Below, piece after piece: positions 1 to 7,102 of a DNA stretch of 16,184 bases. Under the pieces are notes generated by a model. The model worked only from the letters and a program-made list of their open reading frames with translations. It ran no database searches and was not told the origin of the DNA. Origin of the DNA: Aestuariicoccus sp032586235 (lineage in GTDB: Bacteria; Pseudomonadota; Alphaproteobacteria; Rhodobacterales; Rhodobacteraceae); the NCBI RefSeq assembly GCF_032586235.1, contig NZ_JAWHTD010000063.1, forward strand, positions 1 to 16,184. Direction: 5' to 3'. Numbering within the stretch: position 1 is the first letter of the stretch; each line of letters begins with the position of its first letter. The translations under genes were made by a program, and so were the position numbers.

Positions 1-39
1 TGACCTCTGAAGGCGTCTGTCATAGGCCTAACGCGCTGA

Positions 40-113
40 GCGGGCGTTGTGTAGTGGTAAGACCTCAGCCTTCCAAGCTGATGACGCGGGTTCGATTCCC
101 GCCGCCCGCTCCA
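40..113 (+). tRNA. tRNA-Gly (anticodon TCC), CCA encoded
   Basis: The sequence folds as a complete cloverleaf. The acceptor stem GCGGGCG (40-46) pairs with CGCCCGC (103-109), the T-arm is GCGGG-TTCGATT-CCCGC (86-102), and the D-loop carries the usual TAGTGGTAA. The anticodon loop CTTCCAA (70-76) gives anticodon TCC, so it reads GGA/GGG glycine codons. T110 is the discriminator base and CCA is encoded at 111-113. Nothing recognisable lies in the 39 bases upstream. The 3' part of this gene is repeated exactly a short distance downstream (see 207-250), which is typical of a tRNA gene used as an integration target. Confidence 0.97.
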
Positions 114-206
114 AAAACTATTTTCCGACACTTCACCTGCAAATGCTTTGGCGTGGTTTGTGTATGTCATTGTGAATTTGATATAAATTGGGTTTGTCGC
201 AACTGA

Positions 207-250
207 CTTCCAAGCTGATGACGCGGGTTCGATTCCCGCCGCCCGCTCCA
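207..250 (+). repeat. Exact 44-bp copy of the tRNA-Gly 3' part (att-like direct repeat)
   Basis: Positions 207-250 are identical over 44 bases to 70-113, from the anticodon loop to the encoded CCA of the tRNA-Gly gene. Identity stops sharply on both sides. The copy has no D-arm or 5' acceptor strand, so it cannot be a working tRNA. The 93 bases between the copies (114-206) are clearly AT-richer than the rest of the window and hold no gene. A repeat of the anticodon-to-CCA half of a tRNA is the usual form of attL/attR left by tyrosine-recombinase integrative elements, which rebuild the tRNA 3' end on entry. The spacer is far too short to be a live element, so a deletion scar or remnant att site is my inference. 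A simple local duplication is the alternative. Confidence 0.85.
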
Positions 251-348
251 CGCTCTTTCCCAAATCCGTCCCTTGCCTGTGGCAATGCACCGCTTGACCA
301 CCGGGTCGCAGTGTCAGAAACATCTGCCAAAGACTGAAGGGAGGGGCC

Positions 349-2148
349 ATGGCCCGGAACGAAACCCCGGCCACGTCCGAGGGAGAGCGCGAGAAATCCA
401 GGAAACTGGGCTCGTTGGGGCGGCTTTGGCCGTTTCTTCTGCCCTATCGCGGCCTGCTGATGCTGGCGATACTGGCGTTGGTCAGCACGGCCTGCGTGTC
501 GCTGATCCTGCCGATGGCGGTGCGGCGCGTGGTCGACAATTTCAGGGTCGAGGACGGCACGCTGCTCGATCTCTACTTCACCGCGGCGTTGGGGATCGCG
601 GCGCTGCTGGCCGTGGGCACCGCGCTGCGCTATGCGCTGGTCACGCGGCTGGGCGAACGGGTGGTCGCGGACATCCGGATGGCGGTCTTCGACCGGGTGA
701 TCGGGCTCAGCCCGTCGTTTTATGAAAAGATCATGACCGGCGAGGTGCTGAGCCGCATCACCACCGACACCACGCTGATCCTGTCGGTGATCGGATCGTC
801 CATTTCCATCGCCTTGCGCAACGTCCTGCTGTTCGTGGGCGGGCTGATCCTGATGCTCTTCACCAGCGCCAAGCTGACCGGGCTGGTGCTCTTGATCGTG
901 CCAGCGGTGGTGGTTCCGATCCTGACGCTGGGGCGCCGGCTGCGGGTGCTGAGCCGCGAGAACCAGGACTGGATCGCGGCCTCGTCGGGCAATGCGTCCG
1001 AGGCGCTTTTGAGCGTTCAGACGGTGCAGGCTTTCACGCACGAGGCGATCTCGAAGGCGGGCTTCGCGGAGGTGACCGAGAAAAGCTTTGACGCCGCGCG
1101 CCGGCGCATCTGGACCCGGGCGCTGATGACGGCCATCGTCATCTTCCTAGTGTTCACCGGGGTTGTCGGCGTGCTTTGGATCGGGGCCTGGGACGTGCGC
1201 GCGGGCGACATGAGCGCGGGCGCGCTCATTCAGTTCGTGATCTACGCGGTGATGGTGGCGGGCGCGGTGGCCGCGCTGTCGGAGGTATTCGGCGAGCTGC
1301 AGCGCGCGGCGGGCGCGACCGAGCGTCTGGTCGAACTGCTGGAGGCCACCGACAGCGTGCAGGACCCGGCCGCGCCCAAGCCGGTGCCGACCCCGGTGCG
1401 CGGCGAGATCCGGTTCGAGGACGTCTCTTTCGCCTATCCCGCGCGCCCGGGCGTGCAGGCGCTCGATCACGTCACGCTGGACATCAAGCCCGGCGAGACG
1501 GTGGCGTTGGTCGGTCCTTCGGGGGCGGGCAAGACCACCATCGTGCAGTTGATCCAGCGGTTCTACGACCCCGACGCGGGCGCGGTGCGGCTGGACGGTG
1601 TGGCGCTGACAGACATGACGCGCGACGCGTTCCGCCGCCATATCGCGCTGGTGCCGCAGGACCCGGTGATCTTCGCCGCCTCGGCGCGCGAGAACATCCG
1701 CTTCGGCCGCCCCGACGCCACCGATGCTGAGATCGAGGAGGCCGCGAAGGCCGCCGCCGCGCATGATTTCGTCGCCGCATTGCCCGACGGTTACGACAGC
1801 TGGCTGGGCGAACGCGGCGTGATGCTGTCTGGCGGGCAGAAACAGCGCATCGCCATTGCGCGCGCGATCCTGCGGGATGCGCCGGTGCTGCTGCTGGACG
1901 AGGCGACGAGCGCGTTGGATGCGGAAAGCGAACGCGCGGTGCAGGCTGCGGTCGACCGGCTGAGCGAGGGGCGCACCACGATCATCGTGGCGCACCGCCT
2001 GGCGACGGTCAAAAAGGCGGACCGGATCGTGGTGATGGACGAAGGCCGCGTGGTGGCCACGGGCGCGCATGACGCGCTGGTCGCCGAGGGCGGGCTTTAC
2101 GCGCGTCTGGCGCGGCTGCAGTTCACCGACGGCATCGCCGCCGAATAG
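349..2148 (+). CDS. ABC exporter, fused membrane domain and ATPase (MsbA-like half transporter)
   Basis: This 599-residue protein has the length and order of a homodimeric type IV ABC exporter. A six-helix membrane domain (about residues 25-310) is followed by a nucleotide-binding domain (about 345-590). In the ATPase part the Walker A GPSGAGKTT is at about 390-398, the Q-loop is VPQDP, the signature LSGGQ is at 493-497, the Walker B VLLLDE is at 513-518 with its catalytic glutamate, and the H-loop histidine of IIVAHR is at about 549. All are intact, so it should be active in the inner membrane as a dimer pumping lipids, drugs or peptides outward. The substrate cannot be told from sequence. 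The start is supported by AAGGGAGG at 337-344. It stands alone next to the tRNA-Gly repeat, with 222 bases before the next gene on the same strand. Confidence 0.93.
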   Translation: MARNETPATSEGEREKSRKLGSLGRLWPFLLPYRGLLMLAILALVSTACVSLILPMAVRRVVDNFRVEDGTLLDLYFTAALGIAALLAVGTALRYALVTRLGERVVADIRMAVFDRVIGLSPSFYEKIMTGEVLSRITTDTTLILSVIGSSISIALRNVLLFVGGLILMLFTSAKLTGLVLLIVPAVVVPILTLGRRLRVLSRENQDWIAASSGNASEALLSVQTVQAFTHEAISKAGFAEVTEKSFDAARRRIWTRALMTAIVIFLVFTGVVGVLWIGAWDVRAGDMSAGALIQFVIYAVMVAGAVAALSEVFGELQRAAGATERLVELLEATDSVQDPAAPKPVPTPVRGEIRFEDVSFAYPARPGVQALDHVTLDIKPGETVALVGPSGAGKTTIVQLIQRFYDPDAGAVRLDGVALTDMTRDAFRRHIALVPQDPVIFAASARENIRFGRPDATDAEIEEAAKAAAAHDFVAALPDGYDSWLGERGVMLSGGQKQRIAIARAILRDAPVLLLDEATSALDAESERAVQAAVDRLSEGRTTIIVAHRLATVKKADRIVVMDEGRVVATGAHDALVAEGGLYARLARLQFTDGIAAE

Positions 2149-2210
2149 CCCTGATCCAAATGCGCACGCCATGCGTGCACAGCCCCGATTGCGTTCAGGC
2201 CACGCAGGCC

Positions 2211-2241
2211 CTGGGGGGAGGCCCCCCAGCCCCCCTCGGGA
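2211..2241. repeat. G6/C6 hairpin repeat, Rhodobacteraceae type
   Basis: CTGGGGGG (2211-2218), loop AGG, and CCCCCCAG (2222-2229) form a perfect 8-bp stem, followed by a C-run and TCGGGA. The same design (G6 hairpin, then C-run, then CGGGA) recurs at 7050-7080, and I know similar elements from intergenic regions of roseobacter genomes. It lies between the ABC exporter and the acyl-CoA synthetase. No T-run follows it, so its role as a terminator is uncertain. A shorter imperfect hairpin at 2161-2181, just after the exporter stop codon, is the only other structure in this part of the gap. Confidence 0.6.
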
Positions 2242-2330
2242 CGTTGCGTCATAGTATCCGTGCCGCAGCGTTTCCGGCCCTTGCGCGCGCGGCAATTCCT
2301 TTCCAGACTGCGCGGTAAGGGACACAATGC

Positions 2331-2357
2331 GCGCCGGCCATGCACCGGCGCTTTTTT
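2331..2357 (+). terminator. Intrinsic-terminator-like hairpin directly before the acyl-CoA synthetase ribosome site
   Basis: GCGCCGG (2331-2337) pairs perfectly with CCGGCGC (2345-2351) around a 7-nt loop and is followed at once by six T residues (2352-2357). This is a textbook intrinsic terminator for plus-strand transcription. The Shine-Dalgarno sequence GGGAGGA of the next gene begins at 2358, so there is no room for a conventional promoter after the terminator. It may end transcripts from the ABC exporter, act as an attenuator in the leader of the acyl-CoA synthetase, or shape the mRNA 5' end. Which of these holds is not visible from sequence. Confidence 0.7.
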
Positions 2358-2370
2358 GGGAGGAATTGTC

Positions 2371-4251
2371 ATGGCCTTTGCCGGGATGGCCGATCGCAAT
2401 GCGATCGAAGGAGAGATGCCCTGGGCGGACCGCGACGTGCCGGCCACGATCTATGGTCAGTTGCTGAAGACCGCAGGGGCCTTTCCGGACCGCAACGCGG
2501 TCAGCTATCAGCTGCTGTCGGGGCCGGACGACAAGGCCGAAACGCTTACCTGGTCCGGGCTCAAGAACCAGGTCACCCAGGCGGCAAACATGTTCCGCGC
2601 GATGGGGATCGGCGAGACCGACGTGATCGCCTATGTCCTGCCCAATTGCAACGAGACCATCGCGACCCTGCTGGGCGGGATGGTGGCCGGGATCGTCAAC
2701 CCGATCAACCCGCTGCTCGAGCCCGAACAGATCGCCGCCATCCTGCGCGAGACCGATGCCAAGGTCGTCGTCACGCTCAAGGCCTTCCCCAAGACCGACG
2801 TGGCGCAGAAGATGTCCGAGGCGGTGCGCAACGCGCCCAATGTGCATACGGTGCTCGAGGTCGATCTGAACCGCTATCTGACCCCGCCGAAGTCGTGGAT
2901 CGTGCCGTTGATCCGGCCCAAGAACCCCGACAACCACCATGCCGACGTCAAGGATTTCAACAAGGAACTGGCCAAGCACCCCAAGACGCTGACCTTCGAG
3001 GACAGCACCGCCGACCGGGTTGCCGCCTATTTCCACACCGGCGGTACGACGGGCATGCCCAAGGTGGCGCAGCACACCTATTCGGGCATGATCTACAACG
3101 GCTGGTTGGGCCACCGGCTGCTGTTTTCCGAGCAGGACAACATCATGTGTCCGCTGCCGCTGTTTCACGTCTTCGCCTGCCACGTGATCCTGATGGCGGC
3201 GCTCTGTTCGGGGGCGCATGTGGTGTTCCCGACGCCGCAGGGCTATCGCGGCGAGGGGGTGTTCGACAATTTCTGGAAGCTCTGCGAGCGCTGGAAGATC
3301 ACCTTCGTCATCACCGTGCCAACAGCGATCAGCGCGATGATGCAGCGCAAGGTGGATGCGGATATCTCGACCGTCAAGACGGCGTTTTCGGGCTCGGCGC
3401 CGCTGCCGCTGGAGCTTTTCAAGCGGTTCGAGGACGCCTGCGGCGTGACGATCTGCGAAGGCTACGGGCTGACCGAGGCGACCTGCCTGGTGTCGGTGAA
3501 CCCGGTGGACGGGGTGAAGAAGGTGGGGTCGATCGGGATCCCGTTTCCCTATACCGATGTGCGCATCGTCAGGAAGACGAATGGCGATCTGGTGGAATGC
3601 GCGGTGGACGAGGTCGGCGAAATCTGCGTGGCCAACCCGGGCGTCTATGCCGGGCACACCTATACCGAGGAAGACAAGAACAAGGACCTCTATTATCGCG
3701 GCACCCATCTGCGCACCGGCGATCTGGGGCGGGTGGATGCGGACGGTTATCTCTGGATCACCGGGCGCGCCAAGGATCTGATCATTCGCGGCGGTCACAA
3801 CATCGACCCCGCCGAGATCGAAGAGGCCTTGTTGCTGCATCCGGCGGTGTCCTTCGCCGGGGCCATCGGCCAGCCCGACGCGCATTCGGGCGAGCTGCCC
3901 TGCGCCTTCGTCGAACTGGTCGCGGGTGCAAGTGTGACCGAGCAAGAGCTGCTTGAGCATTGCAAGGTGCATGTGCACGAACGGGCGGCGCAACCCAAGC
4001 ACATGACGATCCTCGACGAATTGCCCAAGACCGCCGTTGGCAAGGTGTTCAAGCCCGACCTGCGCAAACACGCCATCACCCGGGTCTACAACGCCGCGCT
4101 TGAGAAGGCGGAGGTGCCGGCGCGGGTGGTGTCCGTGACCGACGACAAGAAGCGCGGCCTGGTGGCGCAGCTTCAGGCAAACGGCGCGTCCGAGGCCGAT
4201 GTGCAGGACGTTCTGGGCGCCTATACACGGCCCTGGGAATGGGCGGCGTAA
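2371..4251 (+). CDS. Acyl-CoA synthetase (AMP-forming), long form
   Basis: This 626-residue enzyme of the ANL superfamily activates a carboxylic acid to an acyl-adenylate and then to an acyl-CoA in the cytoplasm. The phosphate-binding loop HTGGTTGMPK is at 222-231. GYGLTEA, which binds the adenylate, is at 364-370. RTGD, with the ribose-binding aspartate, is at 448-451. The hinge GRAKDLIIRGGHNIDP follows, and the catalytic lysine of the C-terminal domain is K558 in AVGK. All key residues are present. It resembles the CaiC/FadD-like 'acyl-CoA synthetase' group, but the acid used cannot be named. The reading frame is open further upstream to about 2260, but GGGAGGA at 2358-2364 places the start at 2371. 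Transcription may depend on read-through of the hairpin at 2331-2357. Confidence 0.92.
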   Translation: MAFAGMADRNAIEGEMPWADRDVPATIYGQLLKTAGAFPDRNAVSYQLLSGPDDKAETLTWSGLKNQVTQAANMFRAMGIGETDVIAYVLPNCNETIATLLGGMVAGIVNPINPLLEPEQIAAILRETDAKVVVTLKAFPKTDVAQKMSEAVRNAPNVHTVLEVDLNRYLTPPKSWIVPLIRPKNPDNHHADVKDFNKELAKHPKTLTFEDSTADRVAAYFHTGGTTGMPKVAQHTYSGMIYNGWLGHRLLFSEQDNIMCPLPLFHVFACHVILMAALCSGAHVVFPTPQGYRGEGVFDNFWKLCERWKITFVITVPTAISAMMQRKVDADISTVKTAFSGSAPLPLELFKRFEDACGVTICEGYGLTEATCLVSVNPVDGVKKVGSIGIPFPYTDVRIVRKTNGDLVECAVDEVGEICVANPGVYAGHTYTEEDKNKDLYYRGTHLRTGDLGRVDADGYLWITGRAKDLIIRGGHNIDPAEIEEALLLHPAVSFAGAIGQPDAHSGELPCAFVELVAGASVTEQELLEHCKVHVHERAAQPKHMTILDELPKTAVGKVFKPDLRKHAITRVYNAALEKAEVPARVVSVTDDKKRGLVAQLQANGASEADVQDVLGAYTRPWEWAA

Positions 4252-4273
4252 CGTATCGTTCCGGATGAGACCC

Positions 4274-4338
4274 GGTCCCGGACCTGATCCGGGACCTCGT
4301 AAAGCATCGCGGTGCAGGTCCCGGGTCAAGCCCGGGAC
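4274..4338. repeat. Two tandem inverted repeats between convergent genes
   Basis: The first palindrome is GGTCCCGGA-CCTGA-TCCGGGACC (4274-4296, 9-bp stem, 5-nt loop). The second is GTCCCGGG-TCAAG-CCCGGGAC (4318-4338, 8-bp stem, 5-nt loop). They are variants of one unit, and similar GTCCCGGATCAAGTCCGGGAC-type elements are scattered between genes in many alphaproteobacteria. Here they lie between the converging ends of the acyl-CoA synthetase and the amidase. They could therefore end transcription or protect mRNA 3' ends on both strands. There is no T-run, so termination is inference. Confidence 0.75.
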
Positions 4339-4355
4339 TGCGTTGCGCTGGGCGG

Positions 4356-5774
4356 TCAGCGGCGGACCGGGTCGATGGGCGTGGAGGGCAGCCCCAGACT
4401 TTCCTCGATATGACGGGCGATCTGCAGCAGGCGCGCCTCGCCGCGGGGCGGGCCGATCAGTTGCAGGCCGACCGGCAGGCCCTCGGCAGTGAAGCCGACA
4501 GGCAGCGACAGCGCCGGCAGTCCGCAGGTGGTGGCGAGAAAGGCAAAGCGCAGCCAGTCGATGTAATCGCGCATGGGCTGGCCTGCGACCTCGGTGGGGA
4601 ATTCCTCTTCGACCGGTCCCGGGGGCAGGCCGTTGACGGCGCAGGCCAGCACGTCGAACTTTTGGAAAAACCGCAGCATTTCGGCGTAGAGGCGCGATTG
4701 CGCCAGCATGGCCGCGCCGATGTCTTCGGCCGTAAGCGCCTGTCCTTCGCGGATGTTCTGCTGGTAGGCGGGTTTGTAATGGCGGCGAACCTCGTCGGGG
4801 GTGGCTTGCGCCTCGGCGGTGAAGAGCAGACCGCGCAGGGTGCGGAAGGTCTGGTCGAGCCCGGTCAGGTCGGGTGTTGCGGCCTCGACGGCCGTGGTGG
4901 CGTCGGTCACCTGTCCAAGTGCTGTGGTCAGAACCTGGGCGATTTCCGAAGTGACCGGGGCAAAGCCGCCGAGGTCGGCGGAAAAGCCGATCCGCAGCGG
5001 GCCGGGGGCCTGCCGGCAGGCCTGCGCATAGGGCGTTTCGGGCGCGGGCCAGGACAGGGGCCAGACCGGATCGAACCCGGCCATCACATCGAGAAAGAGC
5101 GCACAATCGGCCACATTGCGCGCCATCGGCCCCTGCACCGAATAGGGCGCGAAGGCCACCTGGGCCGGGCCGCCCGCCACGCCGGGCGAGGGCCGCAGCC
5201 CGACCACGCCGCAGTAGTTCGCCGGGGTGCGCAGCGATCCGGCATGGTCCGAGCCGTGGCTGAGCCAGACCTCGCCCGTGGCCAGCGACACCGCCGCGCC
5301 GCCCGACGATCCGCCTGCGTTGCGCGACGTGTCCCAAGGATTGCGGGTTGCGCCGAAGACGGCGTTGAAGGTGTTGCCGCCCGCGCCTTGTTCGGGCGTG
5401 TTGGTCTTGCCCATGACGATGCCGCCGCGCGCCTCGATCCGGGTGACCAGCGGCGCGGAGGCCTCGGGCACGTGATCGGCGAGGGCTTTGGTGCCCCAGG
5501 TGGTGCGCACGCCCGCGACAGGCGTCAGGTCCTTGATACCCAGCGGCAGGCCCGCCAGCAGGCTGTCGCTTTCTGCCCGCATGGCCGCCGCGCGGGCGCG
5601 GTCGGGGCAGGGGGTGACCATGGCGTTGACCGCCGGTTCGACCTGCGCCATGCGGCTTAGCGAGGCCTCGACCAGTTCGGCGGGCGAAACCTCGCCACGG
5701 TGCAGCAGCACCACGGCCTCGGTGGCGGTCAGCGCGCAGAGGTCGGGGCCGGTATAGGGCGGGCGCTCAGGCAT
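4356..5774 (-). CDS. Amidase (amidase-signature family)
   Basis: This 472-residue protein hydrolyses an amide bond by the Ser-cisSer-Lys mechanism of the amidase-signature family. The lysine is K81 in LGIKDLTPV. The Gly/Ser-rich signature GGSSGG is at 154-159 and supplies the cis-serine (S156). The nucleophile is S180 in GSDHAGSLRTPA. The 24-residue spacing between S156 and S180 matches characterised members. The usual DTGGS before the nucleophile reads DHAGS here, a Gly-to-Ala change close to the oxyanion hole. The frame is open upstream, but ATG at 5774 is chosen because it overlaps the stop of the preceding gene by 8 nt (ATGCCTGA), implying translational coupling. It is the last gene of the minus-strand run. 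The substrate is unknown; a carboxamide made or used by its neighbours is a reasonable guess. Confidence 0.9.
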   Translation of the reverse strand: MPERPPYTGPDLCALTATEAVVLLHRGEVSPAELVEASLSRMAQVEPAVNAMVTPCPDRARAAAMRAESDSLLAGLPLGIKDLTPVAGVRTTWGTKALADHVPEASAPLVTRIEARGGIVMGKTNTPEQGAGGNTFNAVFGATRNPWDTSRNAGGSSGGAAVSLATGEVWLSHGSDHAGSLRTPANYCGVVGLRPSPGVAGGPAQVAFAPYSVQGPMARNVADCALFLDVMAGFDPVWPLSWPAPETPYAQACRQAPGPLRIGFSADLGGFAPVTSEIAQVLTTALGQVTDATTAVEAATPDLTGLDQTFRTLRGLLFTAEAQATPDEVRRHYKPAYQQNIREGQALTAEDIGAAMLAQSRLYAEMLRFFQKFDVLACAVNGLPPGPVEEEFPTEVAGQPMRDYIDWLRFAFLATTCGLPALSLPVGFTAEGLPVGLQLIGPPRGEARLLQIARHIEESLGLPSTPIDPVRR

Positions 5775-6999
5775 CGGGCGCGGGCGCGCCGCCCTGAAAG
5801 TCGTTCTTGCCGTGGTAATCGCAGGGCGCGTCCTGCATTTCCAGATGCAGCCCGGCACCGGTGTAGGGATGGGCGCGGGCCAGCGCCTCGTCCACCTCTA
5901 TGCCGAGCCCCGGCGCTTCGGGCGGCAGGATATAGCCGTCCTCGATCCGAATCGCGTTGCGGATCAAGGCATTGTGGAACGGCGTCTCGATGGTTTCGGC
6001 GATGAGAAGGTTGGGGATCGAGGCGGCAAGGTGCACGTTCGCCGCCCATTCCAGCGGGCCGGCATAAAGATGCGGGGCCATTTCGGCATTGAAGGCCTCG
6101 GCCATGGCGGCGACCTTCTTCATCTCCCAGATGCCGCCAGCGCGGCCCAGGGCGGGCTGGAGGATGCTGGCCCCGCCGGTGCGCAGCAGCGCGGCGAATT
6201 CGGCCTTGGTGGTCAGCCGTTCGCCGGTGGCGATGGGGATGCGCACCTGCCGCGCGACCTCGGCGAATTCGAGCAGGTTGTCGGGCGGGATCGGTTCCTC
6301 GTACCAGAGCGGGCTGAAGGGCTCGAGCGCCTGTCCGAGCCGGATCGCGCCCGAGGTGGTGAACTGACCATGGGTGCCGAAAAGCAGATCGGCCCGGTCG
6401 CCCACCGCCTCGCGGATGGCCTTGCAGAAGGCCACCGACTGGCTGATGTCGGTCATGGCGGGCTGGTGGCCGCCGTGGATCGTGTAGGGGCCCGCGGGGT
6501 CGAATTTCACCGCCGTATAGCCGCGCGCCACGCAGTCGAGTGCGGCCTCGGCGGCCTGGTCGGGGTTCGACCAGAAGGTAGTCACCCGGTGCTGCGGCAG
6601 CGGGTAGAGGTAGGTATAGGCGCGGATGCGGTCGTTCATCCGGCCGCCCAGAAGCGCCCAGACCGGCCGGTCGCGGGCCTTGCCGAGGATATCCCAGCAG
6701 GCGATCTCGAGCCCGGAGAACGCGCCCATGACCGTCAGATCGGGGCGCTGGGTGAAACCCGAGGAATAGGTGCGGCGAAAGAGGCGTTCGATGTTTTCTG
6801 GGCTCTCGCCCTCGAAATAGCGCTGGAAGACGTCGGCGATAACGGCGCGCATGGCCTCGGGGCCGACGGAGCTGGCGTAGCATTCGCCCCAGCCGGTGAT
6901 GCCGCAGGCGGTGGTGAGCTTGACGAGGATCCAGTAGCGTCCGCCCCAGCCGGGGGCCGGGGGTGCGGTGATGACGATATCGAGGTCCTGGAGTTTCAT
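5767..6999 (-). CDS. Mandelate racemase/muconate lactonizing enzyme family protein (acid-sugar dehydratase-like)
   Basis: This 410-residue member of the enolase superfamily has an N-terminal capping domain (about 1-120) followed by a TIM barrel. Such enzymes remove a proton next to a carboxylate with the help of Mg2+, and relatives of this length mostly dehydrate sugar acids such as galactonate. Visible parts are VKFDP (K165), WYEEP (metal ligand about E234/E235), ATGER (metal ligand E260) and APH (H310, the expected acid/base). In the galactonate dehydratase pattern the first metal ligand sits in DFHG, but here that stretch reads FGTHGQ (207-212), keeping the histidine and losing the aspartate. 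I believe related proteins with the same GTHGQ exist, so this may mark a distinct subgroup. The activity is therefore uncertain. It overlaps the amidase gene. Confidence 0.87.
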   Translation of the reverse strand: MKLQDLDIVITAPPAPGWGGRYWILVKLTTACGITGWGECYASSVGPEAMRAVIADVFQRYFEGESPENIERLFRRTYSSGFTQRPDLTVMGAFSGLEIACWDILGKARDRPVWALLGGRMNDRIRAYTYLYPLPQHRVTTFWSNPDQAAEAALDCVARGYTAVKFDPAGPYTIHGGHQPAMTDISQSVAFCKAIREAVGDRADLLFGTHGQFTTSGAIRLGQALEPFSPLWYEEPIPPDNLLEFAEVARQVRIPIATGERLTTKAEFAALLRTGGASILQPALGRAGGIWEMKKVAAMAEAFNAEMAPHLYAGPLEWAANVHLAASIPNLLIAETIETPFHNALIRNAIRIEDGYILPPEAPGLGIEVDEALARAHPYTGAGLHLEMQDAPCDYHGKNDFQGGAPAPDA

Positions 7000-7024
7000 T
7001 GCGCGGTGCCCTTGTCGATGGTTT

Positions 7025-7090
7025 CGGATCGCTTGCGCGATCCGACCGGTTGGGGGGCCCGCCCCCCAAACCCCCCGGGATATTTATGGA
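7025..7090. repeat. Compound hairpin repeat ending in CCCCCCGGGATATTT, Rhodobacteraceae type
   Basis: Two perfect hairpins lie side by side: CGGATCGC-TTGC-GCGATCCG (7025-7044) and TTGGGGGG-CCCG-CCCCCCAA (7050-7069). They are followed by CCCCCCGGGATATTTATGGA. From memory this string is a very common intergenic element in roseobacter-group genomes. It fills the 103-base gap between the alcohol dehydrogenase and the mandelate racemase-like gene. The gap is inside a colinear run, so the element may reduce or process the transcript rather than end it. A related copy lies at 2211-2241. Confidence 0.7.
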
Positions 7091-7102
7091 TCAGTGAAAA
7101 GG

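Noticed and set aside
207..250. A second tRNA gene
   Set aside because: Only the 3' part is present; the D-arm and 5' acceptor strand are missing.
133..1041. A 302-codon minus-strand frame across the tRNA-Gly repeat and the ABC gene
   Set aside because: Its C-terminus is a translation of tRNA sequence (GGGNRTRV), a known artefact, and the rest is antisense to the exporter.
2260..2370. N-terminal extension of the acyl-CoA synthetase to a GTG at 2260
   Set aside because: The extension runs through the terminator hairpin and is Arg-rich, while ATG at 2371 has a near-perfect Shine-Dalgarno sequence at good spacing.
1147..5337. A 1396-codon open frame on the minus strand
   Set aside because: It lies antisense to most of the ABC exporter and all of the acyl-CoA synthetase, and overlaps part of the amidase in another frame. 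It is Arg/His/Gly-rich without any recognisable domain. In GC-rich DNA the frame opposite a real gene often lacks stops.
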